Positions 9,155 through 17,431 of a stretch of 61,746 nt of DNA are shown here, in pieces. Positions within the stretch are counted from its first letter, which is position 1; each line of letters begins with the position of its first letter. Origin of the DNA: Synechococcaceae cyanobacterium SM2_3_1 (GTDB lineage Bacteria; Cyanobacteriota; Cyanobacteriia; Thermostichales; Thermostichaceae); contig JAAUUJ010000005.1 of assembly GCA_012030715.1 (NCBI GenBank), positions 1 to 61,746 on the forward strand, given 5' to 3'. The notes below the pieces were generated by a model. That model saw only the letters and a list, made by a program, of their open reading frames with translations, had not been told where the DNA came from and ran no database searches. The translations under genes were made by a program, and so were the position numbers.

Positions 9155-10006
9155 ATGGATGAGCATAATATTATGATGCAAACGACTCTCGTTCCGCTTC
9201 ACAACAGAGTCATCACAAAAGGGTTGGTCGAAATTCAGGATGTCTCGGTTTCATTCAATCGAGGAGTACAGTCGATTCGGGTATTAGAATCCGTGAATCT
9301 CAAGGTCAGACCCGGATCTTTTGCCTGTTTACTGGGTCCATCTGGATGTGGAAAGTCAACCCTATTAAACTTGATCGCAGGATTCTTATCCCCCTCTCAT
9401 GGGACAATCTCAGTAGACAAAGAATCTATTTCACGACCCAGTGCTGATCGCGGCTTTGTATTTCAGCAATACTCACTGCTTCCCTGGAAAACCACCTTTC
9501 AGAATGTGGAGTTGGGCCTGAAGATCAAAGGCATGCCCAAAACCGAAAGAACAGATCTGGTGAATCACTATCTCAATCGTGTTGGTCTCTACAAACATCG
9601 GCATTCTTATCCCAACCAGCTTTCTGGAGGAATGCAACAACGGGCCAGCATTATCAGAGCTCTGGTGAATTCTCCCTCTGTGCTGCTGATGGATGAACCC
9701 TTTGCAGCCCTGGATGCGCAAACACGCCATATGATGCAGGAATTACTGCTGGATATCTGGAAAGACTGCCAGATCACAGTGATTTTTGTAACCCATGATA
9801 TTGAGGAAGCCGTCTTCCTTGGGGACGAGATCTTTGTCATGGGTGTCAACCCTGGAACTATTAAAGAGAAGCTTTCCGTGCTGCTCAAACGACCGCGTCA
9901 TATCGATGACATGATGACCCCTGAATTTGTGGGCATTACTCGTCAGGTGTTTGAACATATTCGCGAGGAAACCCTCAAGAGCATGAAACAAGCTGAAGCT
10001 GCCTGA
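9155..10006 (+). CDS. ABC transporter ATP-binding protein, SsuB/TauB family
   Basis: This cytoplasmic ATPase energises the importer. It shows Walker A (GPSGCGKST, about residue 66), the Q-loop (FVFQQYSLLPW), the ABC signature (LSGGMQQR), Walker B (VLLMDEPFAALD) and the switch His (FVTHDIEEA). The length (283 residues) includes a C-terminal helix with RPRHIDDMM, usual in the nitrate/sulfonate/taurine group. It is the last plus-strand gene before the convergent LysR regulator, whose stop lies only three bases away, so the two transcription units end against each other. Confidence 0.93.
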   Translation: MDEHNIMMQTTLVPLHNRVITKGLVEIQDVSVSFNRGVQSIRVLESVNLKVRPGSFACLLGPSGCGKSTLLNLIAGFLSPSHGTISVDKESISRPSADRGFVFQQYSLLPWKTTFQNVELGLKIKGMPKTERTDLVNHYLNRVGLYKHRHSYPNQLSGGMQQRASIIRALVNSPSVLLMDEPFAALDAQTRHMMQELLLDIWKDCQITVIFVTHDIEEAVFLGDEIFVMGVNPGTIKEKLSVLLKRPRHIDDMMTPEFVGITRQVFEHIREETLKSMKQAEAA

Positions 10007-10009
10007 TCC

Positions 10010-12037
10010 TTAGGAATCCCGTTGCTTCAGGGCTGCAGCCAGGAATTCTGGCTGAATCCACTGATCTAAATTAATGGACTGAAATGGGTAGTGATCTGGT
10101 GGCCCATGAAACTGTTGAATGTGACTGGCTACCCAATCGGAGCGAATCTGAGGATCGGGGACATAAAGGCTATGATCTCGGGAGTGGGGATGGTCCCCAA
10201 ACGTTTTCTGAATCAGTTCCATGGGACATTGCACCCATTGGCTGATCAGGTAGTGGGCTGAGGGCACATGAGTTTGCCAGTATTGAGAGGCAAGCAGAGC
10301 CCGCAAATAGCTGATCACCAGATCGGGATGATGTTCTGCAAAATTTCGACGCACCACCACACCATAAAATCCCGGAAGTTCACCCAGATCGCCTTTAAAT
10401 AAATAGCGAAGCCCACCCTGCTGTAAAGCCAGCTCATGAAAGGGAGAAAAGTGAGCATATCCTGTGACGATCGGGTTTAAGCGTCCTGCTGATTTTCGGA
10501 TAGACTCATCCATGGAACAAAGTTCTACAGATGAAGAAAGATTAAATTTGCTGAGAACTCGAAGCAGCATGCCGTGAGCAGAAGACCCAAGTGGAGTTGC
10601 AATAATTTGTCCCTGTAGATCTTCAACAGAATGTAAGGGGGAATCATGGGGCACCAGCACTGCATTAGCAGAGCCATCAGGATTCACCCCAATGAAGCTC
10701 ACCAGGATCGTGTGTTCTAATTGCCCCTGAGATTGAGCACTCCTGGCTGCACTCAATAACAGGGGATAGTCACCCAAAACGCCGATATCTAATTTTTGAG
10801 TATGCAGTCCCTCAACAATAGGAGTTCCAAAAGTAAAATCATGCCATTTGATCTGATACTTTACCTGACTATATTTTCCTGAGCGGGGCAGATAATGTTC
10901 CAGCAACCCCAGTTTTTGGGTGATAATTCCAGCAGCAACAGTGGGAATTGTACTGTTTTGTACCCCGATCGAAATCTCAAGATCCTCAACAGCTTTTTGT
11001 ACAAATGAGAGCGAAGAATAGCGAAGAGATCGGAAACGGGGAACCGATTGAAGATCAGTGGCATCCTCATCCTTGTATGATCGACCAGGAAAAAGTTGAG
11101 GCTTGGTGGAAAGCAAATCGAGGAGTTTCTGAAGAGGACTGATAATCTGCTTCGACTTCTTTCCCTCTTCTCGAGAGTGAATGAGAACTTGATCAATCCG
11201 TTTAGGCAATAATAAAAATACATCTGCACTCAGAGCAAATTCCTGAATGGGAATAGCAACCAGATGACCTGATTCACACTCATTCCAAAGCTCAAATTCA
11301 GAAACGAATCCAACATAGTTACCCTGAAGGATATAAGTGCGCATCAGGCTGAGGGTATCGACACTCTCCAGTTGAGGGAAGTGATCCAGGGAAAGCCCCA
11401 ATTCTAGAAGTCGGGCCTCAAACAGCAAGCGACTGGCCGCATTCTCTGATAGGGTTACCAACCTTTCCTGACCCAGCTCCCGGAGGCTGCCCCATTCCTG
11501 TTGAGCTAAAGGGTGCGTAGGAGAGGCAATCAGTCGATAGCTCATCTGATCGATAGCCCTGATCGATAGCTCTGAGAAGTCGGTGAACTCAGTTTCCGAA
11601 AAACCAACATCAATACTGTGATCCGTCACCGCTTCGTAGAGAGAATGACAAGAATCAAAAATATTGAGTTTGGTACGAATCCCTGGATATCGCTGTCGAT
11701 ACTCATAAATAATCCGCGGAGCCCATCCTTCTGAGATGGCAGGAGAACACCCAATTTTAAGGGTGCCTGAGTTTCCTTGCTTGAACTCATCGATCTGCTG
11801 GAGAAGTTTTTCTTCCTGCTGAACAAGCTTGGGGGCCTCCTCCAAGAGAAACGTTCCCAGATCAGTCAGTTGAACCTTACGACCTAAGCGATAAAACAGC
11901 GAAGAGCCCAGCTCACTTTCCAGGGACTTGATTTTGGCGCTCACCGCAGGCTGAGTTAAATTTAAGGCGTCAGCAGCCTCAGTAAAACTTAGGCAACGGG
12001 CCACCTGTAAAAACACTTTTAGCTGGTAAATTTCCAT
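10010..12037 (-). CDS. LysR-type regulator fused to an SsuA/TauA-like substrate-binding domain
   Basis: A single uninterrupted 675-residue reading frame joins two modules. Residues 1-60 are a LysR winged HTH (SFTEAADALNLTQPAVSAKI), and about 90-315 form the normal LysR effector-binding fold. After a linker of about 40 residues, 352-675 form a second periplasmic-binding-protein fold clearly related to the importer's binding protein at 6691. Shared blocks include GKY..V.Y.I.W, DIGVLGDYP, VLVPHDS, GSSAHGMLL and GVVVRRNFAEHHPD. The added domain has no signal peptide, so it should sense its ligand in the cytoplasm. A usual LysR protein ends near 300-330 residues. The gene is divergent from the AprA-like gene and convergent with the importer. 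I infer that it controls both units in response to the imported compound or a product of it. Confidence 0.88.
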   Translation of the reverse strand: MEIYQLKVFLQVARCLSFTEAADALNLTQPAVSAKIKSLESELGSSLFYRLGRKVQLTDLGTFLLEEAPKLVQQEEKLLQQIDEFKQGNSGTLKIGCSPAISEGWAPRIIYEYRQRYPGIRTKLNIFDSCHSLYEAVTDHSIDVGFSETEFTDFSELSIRAIDQMSYRLIASPTHPLAQQEWGSLRELGQERLVTLSENAASRLLFEARLLELGLSLDHFPQLESVDTLSLMRTYILQGNYVGFVSEFELWNECESGHLVAIPIQEFALSADVFLLLPKRIDQVLIHSREEGKKSKQIISPLQKLLDLLSTKPQLFPGRSYKDEDATDLQSVPRFRSLRYSSLSFVQKAVEDLEISIGVQNSTIPTVAAGIITQKLGLLEHYLPRSGKYSQVKYQIKWHDFTFGTPIVEGLHTQKLDIGVLGDYPLLLSAARSAQSQGQLEHTILVSFIGVNPDGSANAVLVPHDSPLHSVEDLQGQIIATPLGSSAHGMLLRVLSKFNLSSSVELCSMDESIRKSAGRLNPIVTGYAHFSPFHELALQQGGLRYLFKGDLGELPGFYGVVVRRNFAEHHPDLVISYLRALLASQYWQTHVPSAHYLISQWVQCPMELIQKTFGDHPHSRDHSLYVPDPQIRSDWVASHIQQFHGPPDHYPFQSINLDQWIQPEFLAAALKQRDS

Positions 12038-12082
12038 AGAACACTGAATCGAGTTGACTCCACTTATCCCTTAAGTTGTTGT

Positions 12083-12134
12083 GTTGATCCTCAACTTCTT
12101 CGCCTTATCGCTTTGTGCTATTGATCGATATCAA
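12083..12134. promoter_or_regulatory. Divergent promoter region with LysR-type palindromes
   Basis: The 359 bases between the regulator (12037) and the AprA-like gene (12397) hold no gene. At 12083-12095 is GTTGA-TCC-TCAAC, 46-58 bases upstream of the regulator's ATG, a usual place for LysR autoregulation. At 12121-12134 is TTGATCGATATCAA (five-base arms). Both fit the partly palindromic sites of LysR proteins. Binding is inferred, not shown. Confidence 0.4.
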
Positions 12135-12396
12135 GAATTTATCTGTTACGCCCATAGAAAATCTCGTTTTTGATGGATAACCTTAGCATCCTCAATTACA
12201 ATGCAAGTGTCACACACAAGGGGTAGCATCTCGGTTCAGATCCAATCTTATCTGACACGATTGAATTTAAGATTCATTGCCCCATCAGCAGTTCGGCAGT
12301 GCTTTCTCTCTACCGTCGAAGCGGCTGAGCACATCAAGTCGGCCCTAAAAAACTGCACTCAATTGTTTTAAGACATTCCGATCCTGGAGAATGTTT

Positions 12397-14112
12397 ATGG
12401 TGAACACTCAAATCCTCAAAGTTGATGTACTCGTTGTCGGGGGTGGAACAGCTGGAACCATGGCTGCCATCAAGGCCAAGCAAGCGAACCCAGCGGCAGA
12501 GGTTCTAGTCTTAGAAAAAGCCAATATTCGTCGCAGTGGCGCGATTGCCATGGGCATGGATGGGGTCAACACTGCTGTGATTCCCGGAAACTCAACAGCG
12601 GAGCAGTATGTCCGTGAGATCACGATTGCCAATGATGGAATTTTGAACCAAAAGGCGGTTTATCAAACCGGGAAGCTGGGCTACGAAGTGATCCAGGAGC
12701 TGGATAGCTGGGGCGTCAAGTTTCAAAAAGATGAGTATGGCAACTACGATCTGAAACAGGTGCATCGGGTGGGCAAGTATGTGCTCCCCATGCCGGAAGG
12801 CAAAGATCTGAAGAAGATCCTGTCACGGGAGGTCAAGCGGCATAAGGCCAAGGTCACCAATCGAGTCATGGCCACACGCGTCATGGTCCAGAATGGTCGC
12901 GCTACAGGAGTCATGGGCTTTGATGTCCGTAACGGTGATTTTTATCTGATCCAGGCCCATGCTGTGATCTTGTGCACGGGAGCCTGTGGGCGCCTGGGGT
13001 TACCGGAGTCTGGTTACCTATACGGCACCTATGAGAATCCCACCAACGCTGGGGATGGCTACTCAATGGCCTACCACGCCGGAGCGGAGCTTACCAACAT
13101 CGAATGTTTCCAGATCAACCCTCTGATTAAGGACTACAACGGTCCGGCCTGTGCTTATGTGGCAGGTCCCTTTGGTGCTTATACCGCCAATGCCGAAGGT
13201 CATCGCTTTGTCAGCTGTGACTACTGGAGTGGCCAGATGATGCTGGAGATCTGGAAAGAGCTGAATTCTGGTCGTGGCCCCATTCATCTGAAGCTGAACC
13301 ACCTGGATGAAGACACGATCTCAGAAATTGAAACGATCCTCTGGAGTAACGAGCGTCCTAGCCGTGAACGCTTCCATGAAGGGCGGGGAGAAAACTACCG
13401 CACTCATGGGGTAGAGATGCACATTTCCGAGATCGGTCTTTGCAGCGGTCACAGTGCCTCCGGTGTGCGCGTCAACGAACGGGCAGAAACGACGGTGCCC
13501 GGACTGTATGCAGCTGGAGACATGTCGGCAGTCCCCCATAACTATATGATTGGGGCCTTTGTCTCGGGACGGTTGGCGGGTACTTATGCCACAGAATACG
13601 CCCAAGGATTACAGCACCCTGAGCCCGATCCAGAAATCCTGGAAGCCGAAAAAACACGCATTTATTATCCCCTCTCCCAACCGGATGGCGTTCCTCACAC
13701 GCAGGTGGAGTACAAACTACGGCGGTTTGTCAACGACTATCTGCAGCCCCCCAAAAATCCTCACCGCATGGAGATCGGCCTGAAGAAGTTTGTGGATTAC
13801 CATGACACTCTGACCAGTATGGGCGCGCGGGATCCGCATGAACTGATGCGCTGTATCGAAGTTCATTTCATTCGCGATTGTGCCGAAATGGCAGCACGGG
13901 CCTCCCTGTATCGCAAAGAAAGCCGTTGGGGACTCTACCACTACCGCGTCGACTATCCTGAGAAAAACAACCAGGAGTGGTTCTGCCATGTGGTCCTGAA
14001 AAAGGATACTGATGGTCACATGACCTTGAGTAAGTGCCCCGTTGAGCCCTATATCGTGGATGTGGATGTGGAGCAGGAAGTCTACGACGTCAGGCTCTCG
14101 GCTACCCACTAA
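12397..14112 (+). CDS. AprA-like FAD flavoprotein (fumarate reductase/APS reductase alpha family)
   Basis: The 571-residue cytoplasmic flavoprotein opens with a Rossmann FAD motif (VDVLVVGGGTAGTMAA) and has the family's capping-domain layout and a second FAD block (VPGLYAAGDMSAVPHN). This is the fold of fumarate reductase, succinate dehydrogenase and dissimilatory adenylylsulfate reductase alpha subunits. The paired two-cluster ferredoxin downstream, with an AprB-like C-terminus, points to the APS-reductase branch. True AprA is usually somewhat longer, and whether AMP/sulfite chemistry is kept cannot be read here. Start 12397 is preferred because GGAG lies seven bases upstream; an in-frame ATG at 12391 is too close. 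It is probably transcribed with the ferredoxin, HEAT and Mrp genes. Confidence 0.8.
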   Translation: MVNTQILKVDVLVVGGGTAGTMAAIKAKQANPAAEVLVLEKANIRRSGAIAMGMDGVNTAVIPGNSTAEQYVREITIANDGILNQKAVYQTGKLGYEVIQELDSWGVKFQKDEYGNYDLKQVHRVGKYVLPMPEGKDLKKILSREVKRHKAKVTNRVMATRVMVQNGRATGVMGFDVRNGDFYLIQAHAVILCTGACGRLGLPESGYLYGTYENPTNAGDGYSMAYHAGAELTNIECFQINPLIKDYNGPACAYVAGPFGAYTANAEGHRFVSCDYWSGQMMLEIWKELNSGRGPIHLKLNHLDEDTISEIETILWSNERPSRERFHEGRGENYRTHGVEMHISEIGLCSGHSASGVRVNERAETTVPGLYAAGDMSAVPHNYMIGAFVSGRLAGTYATEYAQGLQHPEPDPEILEAEKTRIYYPLSQPDGVPHTQVEYKLRRFVNDYLQPPKNPHRMEIGLKKFVDYHDTLTSMGARDPHELMRCIEVHFIRDCAEMAARASLYRKESRWGLYHYRVDYPEKNNQEWFCHVVLKKDTDGHMTLSKCPVEPYIVDVDVEQEVYDVRLSATH

Positions 14113-14168
14113 CTCCAGCAAGCGTTGAATTATTCAGAGTGATTGTGATCTGTAAGGAAGGAATCCCT

Positions 14169-14396
14169 ATGGCCTTAACAAGTCAGCGTGTTGATGTTCC
14201 CGTGATCGTGGATGAGTCAAAATGTCTGGAAAAGTGTACTGCCTGCATTGAGGTATGCCCTCTAGATGTGCTGGTCAAGAATCCGGAAACTGGCAAAGCC
14301 TACATGAAGTACGACGAGTGCTGGTTCTGTCTGCCCTGTGAAAAAGAATGTCCGGTGGATGCCATTACCGTTCAAATCCCGTTTTTGCTGCGTTAG
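14169..14396 (+). CDS. Two-cluster 4Fe-4S ferredoxin, AprB-like partner subunit
   Basis: This 75-residue protein binds two 4Fe-4S clusters. The first set is CLEKCTACIEVCP (C-x3-C-x2-C-x3-CP) and the second is CWFCLPCEKECP (C-x2-C-x2-C-x3-CP). The spacing and the KYDECWFCLPCEKECPVDAI block resemble the beta subunit of adenylylsulfate reductase, but the long AprB C-terminal tail that wraps the alpha subunit is missing. It should pass electrons to or from the flavoprotein encoded 56 bases upstream. GGAAGGAA precedes the ATG at 14169. Confidence 0.85.
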   Translation: MALTSQRVDVPVIVDESKCLEKCTACIEVCPLDVLVKNPETGKAYMKYDECWFCLPCEKECPVDAITVQIPFLLR

Positions 14397-14464
14397 TGAT
14401 TGTCACGGATCAATCCATATCCATTTCTATCCAGAACCCACGAGTTAAGGAGACTGTCGACATC

Positions 14465-15427
14465 ATGGAAAGCGAACTGAATCAGTGGGTCGAGATGTTG
14501 CACTCCCCTCAGGTCGAGGATCGTCTGGTGGCCGTGAAGACCTTGCAGCATCTGGGGGATGAGGAAGCTATCGAAGCTCTGATCAAGGCCCTGCAAGATG
14601 AGGAGGTTCAGGTCCAGAAAATTGCGATCACTACCCTGTGGGAGTTTGCCAATCCGCAAGCGGTCCGTCCCCTGCTGGCCTGCCTCAGTTCGCCCCACCA
14701 CGACATCCGCGAAGAAGCGCTGGGGGCACTCAAGGAGATTGTAGGTCCAGAGGATCTCCTGTTGATCCTGGATGTTCTTCAGCAGGGGAATTTACATCAG
14801 CAAGTCAACTGTCTGGTGATCCTGCGCAAGATCCACGATGCTCAGGCCCTGCCCTATATTCTGCCCTTCTTTACCTCAGAGCATGAGGTTCTCAGAGAAG
14901 CCGCGGTCACCACCTTGCGCTATTTGAATCAGGTGAAGATCTGCCCCGAGGCGTTGCTGTTAATGCAAGATCCGGCCCCCAGTGTCCGGCGGGCAGTCAC
15001 CCTGACTCTAGGCCACCTGGGAGATCCCGAGGCTGTCGGCCTCTTGAATCAGGCGTTAACGGCGGATCCCGACTGGCAGGTGAGGCGCAATGCTGCTCAA
15101 TCCCTTACCCTGCATAAACAGACCTCCTCAATCCCGATGCTGACCCAGGCCATGCAGGATCAACACTGGCAGGTGCGTAAGTTCACGGCCCGAGCTCTGC
15201 AGCAAATTGCCGATGATTCTGCGCTCCCTGTCCTGATCAATGCCCTGGCAGATGAGTATTCGGATGTGAGGCGGGATGCCGCCATTGCCCTGGGAAATTT
15301 AGGCAATCAAGTCGCCCTCAATGCTCTGCAGCAAACCCTGGATGATCCGGATGCAGATGTACGCATTTTCTCGCAACGGGCGATGGCTCAGATCCGGGCA
15401 GCTCTCGCCGAGGCCCCCAATGTCTAA
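14465..15427 (+). CDS. HEAT-repeat protein of the AprAB-like cluster
   Basis: The 320-residue soluble protein is made almost wholly of HEAT/PBS-lyase-type helical repeats (units such as DRLVAVKTLQHLGDEEAIEAL, REEALGALKEI and RRDAAIALGNLGNQVAL, each about 30 residues). HEAT proteins of this kind act as scaffolds or chaperones; a few are bilin lyases, but nothing here points to phycobiliproteins. The gene lies between the ferredoxin and the Mrp-type ATPase and overlaps the latter by eight bases (its stop is at 15427, the next ATG at 15420), so translation is probably coupled. A role in assembling the flavoprotein-ferredoxin complex is inference. An AAGGAG motif lies upstream of ATG 14465. Confidence 0.8.
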   Translation: MESELNQWVEMLHSPQVEDRLVAVKTLQHLGDEEAIEALIKALQDEEVQVQKIAITTLWEFANPQAVRPLLACLSSPHHDIREEALGALKEIVGPEDLLLILDVLQQGNLHQQVNCLVILRKIHDAQALPYILPFFTSEHEVLREAAVTTLRYLNQVKICPEALLLMQDPAPSVRRAVTLTLGHLGDPEAVGLLNQALTADPDWQVRRNAAQSLTLHKQTSSIPMLTQAMQDQHWQVRKFTARALQQIADDSALPVLINALADEYSDVRRDAAIALGNLGNQVALNALQQTLDDPDADVRIFSQRAMAQIRAALAEAPNV

Positions 15428-16499
15428 TGGATTATTTTCTGGCAGCAGTACAACTCTTGATTCACCCCCACAAGATAGTCAGTCCGATCCAGCTGCAGCC
15501 GCTCACCGCCAGGAAGTGATTGAACTGCTGAAGCAGGTGCAGGATCCGGTTCTGGGCAAAGACATTGTCAGCCTGGGCATGGTGCGCAACTTACGGATTG
15601 TGGGGGATTACTGCTACTTCCGGCTTTACGTGGGATCAGAACAACTCTCCCTTCAATCCCAGGCCGAAGCCGTACTCAGATCTTTAGACTGGTGTAAAAA
15701 GACCTACATTCAGATCTGCACGATCCCTGGAGTCCGTTACACGCTGGCGATCAGTAGTGGTAAGGGGGGAGTGGGTAAATCCACCACCGCTGTCAATCTA
15801 GCCACTGCCCTGCAAAGCACTGGAGCAAGGGTGGGTCTTCTGGATGCCGATGTCTATGGACCCAATATTCCCCAGATGCTGGGGGTGAAGCAGACTGACA
15901 TCCAGGTGATCGAAACCACGGCAGGTCAACGATTCCGGCCCTTAGAATCTCACGGGATCAAGGTAATGTCAGTGGGATTGCTGGCGGAACCGGATCAGCC
16001 TCTGGCCTGGCGCGGCCCTGTGTTGCACAAGATCATCACCCAATTTCTCCATGAGGTGGAGTGGGGGGAACTAGATTTTCTCCTCATTGATCTACCCCCC
16101 GGAACCGGAGATGCTCAAATCACGATCGTGCAGGAGAGTCCTATTTGTGGGGCTCTGATCGTCACCACACCCCAGCAGGTGGCCGTTTCGGATGTGCGGC
16201 GGAGTATTCATATGTTCCGACAGGTGGGGGTTCCGGTGATCGGGGTTCTGGAGAACATGAGTTACCTGCAGCAAGCGGATGGGACACAGCTCCCGATCTT
16301 CGGTCAGGGGGGTGGAGAGCTGATCGCCAGAGAACTCCAGACTCCGTTGCTAGGACAGATCCCTCTTGATCCTCGCATTAGCCAGCAGGGGGATGCAGGC
16401 ACACCATTGCCACTTCTGGATCGAGATTCCCAGGTAGCTCAGGTATTTCATCAGATCGCCGTGGCATTACACCAGACTTTTCACACTTTGCCCAATTAA
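15420..16499 (+). CDS. Mrp/NBP35-type P-loop ATPase with N-terminal MIP18 (DUF59) domain
   Basis: The 359-residue protein has a DUF59/MIP18 domain (about 25-95, EVIELLKQVQDPVLGKDIVSLGMV), then the Mrp ATPase fold with a deviant Walker A (SSGKGGVGKSTT, about residue 118), VGLLDADVYGPNIPQ and LLIDLPPGTGDAQ. Relatives (ApbC/Mrp/NBP35) carry or insert Fe-S clusters. The CxxC pair many of them use for a bridging cluster is missing: the usual site reads ENMSYLQQADGTQLPIFGQGGG with no Cys. It overlaps the HEAT gene and follows a 4Fe-4S ferredoxin, so a dedicated maturation role is plausible. It is probably not the housekeeping Mrp, which I would expect elsewhere. Confidence 0.82.
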   Translation: MSNGLFSGSSTTLDSPPQDSQSDPAAAAHRQEVIELLKQVQDPVLGKDIVSLGMVRNLRIVGDYCYFRLYVGSEQLSLQSQAEAVLRSLDWCKKTYIQICTIPGVRYTLAISSGKGGVGKSTTAVNLATALQSTGARVGLLDADVYGPNIPQMLGVKQTDIQVIETTAGQRFRPLESHGIKVMSVGLLAEPDQPLAWRGPVLHKIITQFLHEVEWGELDFLLIDLPPGTGDAQITIVQESPICGALIVTTPQQVAVSDVRRSIHMFRQVGVPVIGVLENMSYLQQADGTQLPIFGQGGGELIARELQTPLLGQIPLDPRISQQGDAGTPLPLLDRDSQVAQVFHQIAVALHQTFHTLPN

Positions 16500-16683
16500 T
16501 TTAGTTAAAAATAACTCTATTCCTGCTTATAGGAAGCAAGAGACACGACTTATTTATATAAACATACTGTATGAGTGTAAGCAATATTCTTATCTCACGG
16601 CTCAGTTGATTGAGCTACCATGTATTCAGGAAATATCTCTTGTCAGCTCATGATTTTCCTTATCAAAAGAATTCGGGATTTAT

Positions 16684-17411
16684 ATGACCATTCAATGGAT
16701 CATTGGCATTGCAACGGTAGGGATTGCTGGCTTTATTCGTGGCTTTTCAGGGTTTGGATCGGCCATGGTGATTATCCCTGTCTTAAGTTTACTTTTGGAG
16801 TCCATGAAGCTGCATCAGTCTCGATCTTGACAGAAACAATTTCGGCAATCGGTTTGTTGCCAGGAGCTGTGCAGAAAGTAGAGTGGAAAGCTGTTCTTCC
16901 TATGGCACTTACTGGGATTCTGATGGTGCCGATAGGCGCTTACGCCCTGTTCGTGGTTGAACCTATTCTGGTCAATCGTAGTATCTCTGTGGTTGTTATT
17001 CTGGTGGCCCTACTGATGCTCGTGGGATGGCAGTTCTCCCATCAATCTACATTGCCTAAAGTCATGGGAGCGGGTGCAGTTAGCGGGATCCTGACAGGAA
17101 TTGGCGGAATGGGAGGCCCGCCAGCAGTACTGTATTTCCTATCCTCAACTAATGAAAAGATTGATATTGGTCGAGCAAACTGTATCATTCATCTGTTTCT
17201 TGTACAGATCATTGCGTTGGCAATCTATATCTTGAGTGGGCTCTTAGATCTAGAGTCATTTAAGGATTCCATATTATTTCTTCCGCCATTTATGTTTGGT
17301 ATTTTAATTGGAAATCATGGCTTTCAGGGTGTTGACCCAGGTTTTTACCGTAAGAGTGTGCTGGTGTTCCTTCTAATCATAGGATTGTCAACTCTTGTCC
17401 TCTCAAGATAA
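16684..17411 (+). CDS. TauE/SafE (TSUP) family membrane transporter, frameshifted
   Basis: From ATG 16684 the product begins MTIQWIIGIATVGIAGFIRG with the TSUP signature GFSGFGSAMVIIPVLSLL, then hits a stop. The continuation (HEAASVSILTETISAIGLLPG, later GILTGIGGMGGPPAVLYFLSS) is in the frame one base back. Adding one T to the T4 run at 16793-16796 restores PVLSLLFGVHEAASVS and a protein of about 242 residues with seven to eight membrane segments, normal for the family. TSUP proteins export sulfite, sulfonates or related anions. The next gene (YeiH-like) starts 20 bases after the stop, so the two are likely cotranscribed. The break may be a sequence error, because the rest of the frame is well kept. 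Confidence 0.78.
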
Positions 17412-17431
17412 TAAAGTGATCAGGTTATGAA

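Noticed and set aside
12397..14112. True dissimilatory APS reductase (sulfate respiration)
   Set aside because: The AprB-like partner lacks the long tail, and no sat or dsr genes are in the window; only an AprA-like call is justified.
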